Shown: piece by piece, positions 28,918 to 35,228 of the stretch
How the letters are laid out: every line of letters begins with the position of its first letter
Numbering within the stretch: the stretch's first letter is position 1
Assembly (NCBI GenBank): GCA_012519905.1
Contig: JAAYPG010000031.1
Location: forward strand, 1 to 35,228
Direction: 5' to 3'
DNA from: Clostridiales bacterium
Lineage (GTDB): Bacteria > Bacillota > Clostridia > Lachnospirales > Lachnospiraceae
Length of the DNA: 35,228 nucleotides
Program-made: the position numbers and the translations under genes
Notes under the pieces: model-generated
The model's input: the letters and a program-made list of their open reading frames with translations, nothing else
What the model was told of the DNA's origin: nothing
Database searches by the model: none

Positions 28918-29889
28918 TTAATAACTACGTGCATCAACAATGGCTTGTGTGATAGTATCACAGTCAAACATTTCTTCATCAACATAGGCGTTCTTAGGTA
29001 CAGTCTCACCAGCCTCAAGTTGATTTATAAGCTTAACGATACGTGGTCCATGAAGAGGATTACATTCAACGTCTAGATTAAATTCTCCTGCAAGAACCTT
29101 CTCAAGAGCCCATTTATTGGCATCAAAAGCTATAACCTTAACATCGCCATTCTTACCATATGTAATACCTGCAGCATCCATAGCATCACAGGCACCACGG
29201 GCCATATTGTCATTCTGTGCATATACAACATTAAATTCTGTACCACCAGCTATAAGATCAGCAACTGCCTGCTTTGCTAGAGTTTCATCCCAACCCTTCA
29301 TGTTCTGATTGAATACGATTTCCCAGCCGTTTGCTGCTGCCCCATCTTCAATTGCTTTGGATCGGCCTAATTGAGCGGAGGAACCTGTGTCTCCACCAAG
29401 CACTACTATTTTATAGCTATCAAGTGCCTGTTCCTTCAACCATTTTACAGCCTTATTACCTTCTTCTTCGAAATCAGAGCAAACCATTGCAGTATAAAGA
29501 TCCTCTGATAAATCAAGCTTACGATCAGCCATAATAAATGGGATTTCTGCTTCCTTAGCTGCCTTTGCTACATCTTCCCAGCCTGCGGATTGAAGTCCTA
29601 ATACAACAAGATAATCAACTTCCTCTTGAATTAGCTGCTGTGCCTGTGAAATCTGCTTTGCATGGTCTCCCTCACCAAATACCATCTTAATAGTAAAGCC
29701 AGCTTCATCAAAGGCCTTATTAAATGAATTTGTATTTGCCGTACGCCAGTCTGATTCATTTGCATTTGTTTGAACAACGCCAACTGTTAATTTCTTGTTC
29801 TTTTTATCTGTTGTTTTGCTGTCTTTGCCACAAGCTGCAAGTGATAACATAAGCATCACTACCAGAATTAAAGATATCATTTTCTTCAT
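28918..29889 (-). CDS. Sugar ABC transporter substrate-binding lipoprotein (YtfQ-like)
   Basis: Signal MKKMISLILVVMLMLSLAACGKDS; periplasmic-binding domain VGVVQTNANESDWRTANTNSF...; start set downstream of SD GGGAGG. Confidence 0.92.
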   Translation of the reverse strand: MKKMISLILVVMLMLSLAACGKDSKTTDKKNKKLTVGVVQTNANESDWRTANTNSFNKAFDEAGFTIKMVFGEGDHAKQISQAQQLIQEEVDYLVVLGLQSAGWEDVAKAAKEAEIPFIMADRKLDLSEDLYTAMVCSDFEEEGNKAVKWLKEQALDSYKIVVLGGDTGSSAQLGRSKAIEDGAAANGWEIVFNQNMKGWDETLAKQAVADLIAGGTEFNVVYAQNDNMARGACDAMDAAGITYGKNGDVKVIAFDANKWALEKVLAGEFNLDVECNPLHGPRIVKLINQLEAGETVPKNAYVDEEMFDCDTITQAIVDARSY

Positions 29890-29921
29890 AAATAATTCCT
29901 CCCATTTTTTATTTTCTACAT

Positions 29922-29964
29922 AAAAAGTTGAATACACTTATATGTATGTACAAGTATATTCAAC
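29922..29964 (-). terminator. Intergenic hairpin with T5 (terminator/attenuator) upstream of the YtfQ-like gene
   Basis: Minus strand GTTGAATATACTT-12 nt-AAGTGTATTCAAC then TTTTTA. Confidence 0.6.
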
Positions 29965-30077
29965 CTAATATAAAAAAAATACAGAAATTATTCTTATCTT
30001 TGTTTTAATTCTTACTCTTAATATTACTAGGGCTAGTATAGGTTAAGATTCTTAAGTTTTTTGTTTGATTTCTTACG

Positions 30078-31142
30078 CTAATAGCTTCTACCTATCCTAT
30101 CAATACTGGCATTTTCAGCTTCAAAGACCTTACCATCCACATAGGATATCTTGGGTACCTCCTCCCCATTTTCCAAGCGCTCTATTATCTCTGAAATCAA
30201 ATCCCCCTGTAATGGATTACATTCGATAACTACATTTATCAACCCTTCCTCCATCATATCAAAGGCCCTTGATACAGCGTCAAAAGATATGATTGTTATA
30301 TCTCCATTCACACCACAGGTTAATCCGGCCTCTTGTATAGCCTCTATAGCACCAAAGGTCATATCATCATTTTGCGAAACCAGTACATCAATATCATCAA
30401 ACTCCCGTAGATATTTTGCCATAACCTCTTTACCCTTGGCCTTGGTAAAATCACCACTTTCGCGGGCTATAATATTCCAATTCTCATGATTTTTAGCTAT
30501 ATCATCAAATCCTTGTGAACGGCCTATCTGTGCCGTCGAATTTATTGTACCCTCAAGGATAACGATGTTAACGTCTTCCTCCACATACTCTGTTCCGCTT
30601 CCATCCGGTGAAGCATCAGAAGCTTGTTTTACTTTCTCAAGATGCTTTTCAAGCCAAATTCCTGCCTTCATTCCTTCTGCATGCTTATCAGTACCTACTA
30701 CGGCAGCATAAAGGCTTTCGTCCTCAGTATCAATCATACGATCAACTATTACAACTGGTATACCTGCATCCCTGGCTTCAGTCAGCACTGTATCCCATCC
30801 TGTTTCAGTTACCGGTGCTATTACTATATAATCTACCTCTTGGAATATAAAGCTTCTTACATCCTTGATTTGATTCTCCTGTTTCTGCCTACCATTAGCA
30901 AAAATCAAGGAAAACCCGTTCTCACTAATTAGTGCATTCTGTATGGATTTAGTATTAGCCGTGCGCCAATCTGATTCTGATCCTAATTGAGAAAAGCCTA
31001 CTATAATCAAATCAGAATCAATATCCTCCATATTCTCAAACTCTTTGTATTGAATATTTTTTAGGGGCTTAAGACTACAGCTTGAAAGTGCAATCAACCC
31101 AACAAATAAAAGTAATAATAGTATTTTGTTTTTTTTATTCAT
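30078..31142 (-). CDS. YtfQ-like sugar-binding lipoprotein, probable sensory SBP of the adjacent two-component system
   Basis: Lipobox LSSCS; SESDWRTANTKSIQNALISENGFSLIFANG parallels the YtfQ-like protein; start overlaps the kinase stop. Confidence 0.88.
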   Translation of the reverse strand: MNKKNKILLLLLFVGLIALSSCSLKPLKNIQYKEFENMEDIDSDLIIVGFSQLGSESDWRTANTKSIQNALISENGFSLIFANGRQKQENQIKDVRSFIFQEVDYIVIAPVTETGWDTVLTEARDAGIPVVIVDRMIDTEDESLYAAVVGTDKHAEGMKAGIWLEKHLEKVKQASDASPDGSGTEYVEEDVNIVILEGTINSTAQIGRSQGFDDIAKNHENWNIIARESGDFTKAKGKEVMAKYLREFDDIDVLVSQNDDMTFGAIEAIQEAGLTCGVNGDITIISFDAVSRAFDMMEEGLINVVIECNPLQGDLISEIIERLENGEEVPKISYVDGKVFEAENASIDRIGRSY

Positions 31143-32631
31143 AGCCTACCTCTATATGATTATTCTCCATCTTTCTTGCTGGAATCTTAATAATGATATC
31201 GGTGCCTACTCCTTTTTTGCTTTGTATATCTAGACCATACATACTACCATAATACAATTTTATTCGTTTATTAACATTTGCAAGCCCAAAACCAGCACTT
31301 TGCTTACTACCTGGATTTTCTACCTCTCTTCTTAGGGCATTTAATTCCTCTTCATCCATCCCTACCCCGTTATCCATAACATGAAAGCAGATAATATCAT
31401 ATATTAATTCACCAGTTACAGTTATTTTACCTTTAGCTCTTAACATCTTAATACCATGATATAGGGAATTTTCGATTAGGGGCTGTAGAGTTAACTTAAG
31501 TATTTGATAGTCGTATAGCTCTTCCGGTATATTAATCTCATAGTTCAATATATCCTTATATCGTGATTGCTGTATCTGGAGATAACTCTTTATATGCATC
31601 TCCTCTTCACGGATTGTAATAAGATCTCTTCCCTTACTAACAACTGTCCTAAAAAACTCAGAAAGGGCTACAACTATATCAATGGCTTCCTTGTATTTCT
31701 CCCCCTCTATTAGCCAGATGATTGTATCTAAAGTATTATATAGAAAATGAGGATTAATCTGTGTCTGCAGAAGCTTTGATTCCATATATCTTAAGTTCTC
31801 TTGCTCTAACTTAATGCTTTTAACCTGCTGCTCTAGTTGAACAGCCATATCATTAAACCTATCTGTCAAGATGGCCAACTCATCATGATTATCGCAGCTA
31901 GCTCTGGTTGTGAAATCACCCTTGGCTACCATAGCAGTCTTATCACAAAGGTCTCTTATTGGCTTTGTTATGCTATCAGTTACAAGTATATTTACCAAAA
32001 CAGATGCTATAATTATAGCGGACAAGGCTACAATCATTGTTACGATTACATTGGTTACCTGTTCATCCAGGCTCTGTCTTATGGCTTCAAAATTCTGTGT
32101 TTCATAATAAATATAATACTGAATTTCCTCCTGAAAAAGCTCTGTTAGAATATAGATATCTGATTCTAGCATCTCAATATTCTCTTCATAATGGCCTGTT
32201 TCATTTAGATTATCACGTATTTCATTGACTCTATCCTCTAGAGTATCAAGATTAAGTAGAATACGATTTATCCAATCAAGGCTTTCTCTACTTGATGTTA
32301 TTTCTCTTAGATATGTAAAGTTTTCTTTCGCATCCTCTATTAGCTTATACGGATTTATTAGGTCACTGTTCTCATCTATGGCTTCGAAGGTCTCTGCTTC
32401 TACTACTAGCTTATACATGCTTTCGTCCATTTCATCCTTAAAGTTGAGGTTATAGTTGTTGGCAGAGGTGATTCTTCTGACTATGGCATCATAGGCAGTG
32501 CTATAATTATGTAGGGCTGCAATCTGATATACAGAGAAAATTATCATTGGAACTATGATAACAGCAGCTACCATAGAAAGCTTTAACCTCAAGGGATACT
32601 TTATTGGTTTTCCATTGCTATAATCTAACAT
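31135..32631 (-). CDS. YesM-type sensor histidine kinase
   Basis: TM-sensor-TM-HAMP; LLQTQINPHFLYNTLDTIIWLIEGEK; HATPase NGVGMDEEELNAL...GFGLANVNKRIKLYYG. Confidence 0.94.
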   Translation of the reverse strand: MLDYSNGKPIKYPLRLKLSMVAAVIIVPMIIFSVYQIAALHNYSTAYDAIVRRITSANNYNLNFKDEMDESMYKLVVEAETFEAIDENSDLINPYKLIEDAKENFTYLREITSSRESLDWINRILLNLDTLEDRVNEIRDNLNETGHYEENIEMLESDIYILTELFQEEIQYYIYYETQNFEAIRQSLDEQVTNVIVTMIVALSAIIIASVLVNILVTDSITKPIRDLCDKTAMVAKGDFTTRASCDNHDELAILTDRFNDMAVQLEQQVKSIKLEQENLRYMESKLLQTQINPHFLYNTLDTIIWLIEGEKYKEAIDIVVALSEFFRTVVSKGRDLITIREEEMHIKSYLQIQQSRYKDILNYEINIPEELYDYQILKLTLQPLIENSLYHGIKMLRAKGKITVTGELIYDIICFHVMDNGVGMDEEELNALRREVENPGSKQSAGFGLANVNKRIKLYYGSMYGLDIQSKKGVGTDIIIKIPARKMENNHIEVGYE

Positions 32632-34250
32632 TCTTCACCCTTACCCTTTTGTCTATATTCAGAGGGAGTGCAATTCTGGGTCTTCTTAAATATGTAAGAA
32701 AAATAATGGGAATCCTGATAACCCACCAAAAAGCCTATCTCTGTTATTCTTCTACCAGAGCATCTTAAATAATCCTTTGCCTTTTCCATACGGATATCTG
32801 TGAGATATTCTATAAAGGTCGTCCCAGTTTCCTGATTAAATAGAGAGCTAAAATAGTTGGGACTAACATTCACTGTAGATGCAACCTTATCCAAGGTCAA
32901 ATCACTCATGGCAAAATTAAGATGCATATATTCCTTAGCCTTTTCAATCAGTCCAGCATATCTCTTCTGACTTTTCTTGTTGCGAAGATCGATGACCTTC
33001 CTTAATATTAATCTATAAATTTCACGACAGTCTTCTAGGTTAGATGGCTTATTTGCCACATTATTCATACTCTTAAGACTATTGTCGATCTCCTCTCTTT
33101 TACAGTTTAGGGATTTAAGAAATTTTAAGGCTGCTGAATATCCATCCATTATTATATATTGTCGAAATAGAGTTGACTCCATAGCGCTTGATCCAAATCC
33201 ATCAAAGTAGCTGCTTACAAAATCATCAATATCATGTATAGTACCCCTCTTTAAGAAATCCTCTAATAGCTTTCTATCAAGCTTTTCAAGATTCATTTCA
33301 CTGACATTTATACGGCTTCCTATCTGTTCCTTTATATGGCGAACATCATTATAGGATAAGAACTGATCCCTGCTTTCAAAGTACCTTAAAGAAAATGCAC
33401 TATTAGCATCTCTATAAGACTGATGTAGGTCACGGACGCGATGAACATATCTACCGATTCCACCAAAATAATGTACCTTATTATCACAGATTTGAATTAG
33501 TAGCTGGCACAATTCCTGAATTTGCTCATTAATCTGCCTTTCATTTTCTCCAAGAATAATAAAGGCCCAGCCATCCATATCCCGTTCAAATACCTTAATA
33601 TCTGGAAATCTTCTTAAGCTTTCCGTCATTTTTACTTCACATTGTACAATTTCATTAGAGTATTCATACAAATCCTCTTGTGGTTTGAACTGAAAAAGCA
33701 TAACACAATAAACACTTGCAACCATATTGATTCCAAGTTCCTCTTCTTGTTCTATAATCTGTGAAAGAGTCATTTTTTTGCTTACTAGGGCATTAAAAAA
33801 ATCCTTTCTTTTCTCCCCTTGTTTTTGATATACCAATTGCTGGTATTGCTCTAGTATCTGTTTTTCATTACGTTCCTTTTCTATAGCAGCTGCTGCATTT
33901 TTTACTGCTGCCATCAGCTTTGTAGATGTTACAGGCTTAAGCAGATATTCACTAACACCTATATCAATAGCCTCTTGAGCATAACCAAAATCACTATAGC
34001 CACTAACAATAATAATCTTAAGCTGTGGCATATCTTTTTTTAATAGCTTGCTTAGCTCTAAGCCATCCATAAAAGGCATTCTAATATCTGTAATAAGAAT
34101 GTCAGGCTGCTCCCTTAATATCATTGGATAGGCTAATTCTCCATCGCTTTCATCACCAACAATTTCGAAGCCCTCTTCCTCCCAGTGTATTTTATTTTTA
34201 ATACCCTCTCTTATTACGATCTCATCTTCCACTAAAAACACCTTATACAT
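32625..34250 (-). CDS. YesN/AraC-type response regulator
   Basis: Receiver domain MYKVFLVEDEIVIREGI...DILITDIRMPFMDGLELS...KP; C-terminal AraC HTH. Confidence 0.94.
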   Translation of the reverse strand: MYKVFLVEDEIVIREGIKNKIHWEEEGFEIVGDESDGELAYPMILREQPDILITDIRMPFMDGLELSKLLKKDMPQLKIIIVSGYSDFGYAQEAIDIGVSEYLLKPVTSTKLMAAVKNAAAAIEKERNEKQILEQYQQLVYQKQGEKRKDFFNALVSKKMTLSQIIEQEEELGINMVASVYCVMLFQFKPQEDLYEYSNEIVQCEVKMTESLRRFPDIKVFERDMDGWAFIILGENERQINEQIQELCQLLIQICDNKVHYFGGIGRYVHRVRDLHQSYRDANSAFSLRYFESRDQFLSYNDVRHIKEQIGSRINVSEMNLEKLDRKLLEDFLKRGTIHDIDDFVSSYFDGFGSSAMESTLFRQYIIMDGYSAALKFLKSLNCKREEIDNSLKSMNNVANKPSNLEDCREIYRLILRKVIDLRNKKSQKRYAGLIEKAKEYMHLNFAMSDLTLDKVASTVNVSPNYFSSLFNQETGTTFIEYLTDIRMEKAKDYLRCSGRRITEIGFLVGYQDSHYFSYIFKKTQNCTPSEYRQKGKGEEC

Positions 34251-34411
34251 AAACTCCCCCAAAAAATCTATATAAGATACTTACTTCTTCTATATAATCG
34301 TATGCCTATTAACAATGAGGTCAATTTCATCATACCACCTATTCTATAATATGGCAAAATATTTCTTAAAATACAAATCCTTGGCAGTCCTATCTAGTAA
34401 TAGGGCAAACT

Positions 34412-34470
34412 GTACTACTAATCAGTGTGTGATGTAATATATACACTCCCTTATAACTTCTGCGACAACC
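34412..34470. repeat. Second, partial copy (right half) of the MITE-like element
   Basis: GTACTACTAATCAGTGTGTGATG...ACTCCCTTATAACTTCTGCGACAACC, near-identical to 5293-5353. Confidence 0.75.
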
Positions 34471-34494
34471 TTTTATATCATCTCAGTTTGGAGT

Positions 34495-35184
34495 TTATTC
34501 CCACTTGAAAAATTTGATTGCAACAAAAGAACATATAATTGTAATTACTAACATTATGACGATAGGTATAAGCATACTATCGATAGGTAAATCTAATGTT
34601 GCAGATTTTAATATTTTAATACCCTGCGTTAAGGGTAGGACATCAACAATCCTTTGCATTGATCTAGGCATTACCTCATATGGAAGTGTTGCCCCTGAGA
34701 AAATAAGCATAGGAAAATACAAGATGCTGGCTATAATACCTGCCACCTTTGTATTTTTAGCAATACCACCTACCATCATCCCTATAGAGAACATTGAAAC
34801 CATAACTAATAACCATCCTATTATAAACTCTACTATACTGCCCTCCATTTTGAAGTCAAAGAATAGCACTGTCACGGCAAATAGACTAATCAAAGATATT
34901 AAGGCATATATAAAATATACAGTAACTTCAGCCAGTAATATAATTATAGGAGTTATGGGAGTAACTTTAAATCTTTTTAGAACCTGCTTACTTCTGTAGT
35001 CAGACACTACTAAGGGCAAGCCCATAACCCCACCTGCACAGATAGCTATACTCGTTAAGGCACCAAAAGATTGTTGAATAAACGTATAATCAGCTCCTTC
35101 ATATGCAGGCTTTCCTCCATAGATAATTCCAAGCACTATAAGAACAACAATAGGCATAATAACCGCAAAAATTAGCATATCCAT
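34495..35184 (-). CDS. ABC-2 type transporter permease, 5' end at/near the window edge and apparently truncated
   Basis: Multi-TM; FGALTSIAICAGGVMGLPLVVSDYRSKQVLKRFKVTPITPIIILLAE; GATLPYEVMPRSMQRIVDVLPLTQGIK. Confidence 0.85.
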   Translation of the reverse strand: MDMLIFAVIMPIVVLIVLGIIYGGKPAYEGADYTFIQQSFGALTSIAICAGGVMGLPLVVSDYRSKQVLKRFKVTPITPIIILLAEVTVYFIYALISLISLFAVTVLFFDFKMEGSIVEFIIGWLLVMVSMFSIGMMVGGIAKNTKVAGIIASILYFPMLIFSGATLPYEVMPRSMQRIVDVLPLTQGIKILKSATLDLPIDSMLIPIVIMLVITIICSFVAIKFFKWE

Positions 35185-35228
35185 TCCACGTAATCCTGGT
35201 ATAGGGAACGCATCATTCGCTTAATTGA

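Noticed and set aside
34505-34999. 164-aa + strand ORF
   Set aside because: Antisense to the ABC-2 permease; composition of a shadow ORF.

Overview
AT-rich Firmicutes (Clostridia, probably Lachnospiraceae-like) chromosomal window, mostly housekeeping and metabolic genes. Contents: a YgjP-type metallopeptidase, a small Cys-rich putative spore protein, pirin, a CDF metal exporter behind a NiCo (czcD) riboswitch, a TcyP-like DAACS (cystine-type) symporter, ferritin, tyrS with a T-box leader, a DUF2318 protein and glmS. These are followed by an FAD/NAD oxidoreductase next to a 1042-aa PPDK_N/nucleotidyltransferase fusion, gdhA, LytTR/LiaF remnants, two Wzz/BY-kinase genes (one deletion-fused to a frameshifted cpsB), a GGDEF protein, an AraC regulator and a BNR/Ycf48-like lipoprotein. 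The right end holds a YtfQ/R/T/YjfF-like sugar ABC system with an upstream SBP-histidine kinase-AraC response regulator (three-component) operon, and an ABC-2 permease at the edge. Most interesting observation: a 23-codon uORF ending ...LVCCCSC, behind a perfect TTGACA-17-TATAAT promoter, directly upstream of the TcyP-like gene. Sequence just before its Cys codons is complementary to the Shine-Dalgarno of the transporter, suggesting a cysteine-responsive translational attenuator. Other highlights are the NiCo riboswitch with a mutually exclusive terminator, two gene-fusion/deletion scars 3 kb apart, a MITE-like repeat present twice, and a 21-bp perfect REP-like palindrome. All calls are from reading the sequence; no searches were run.
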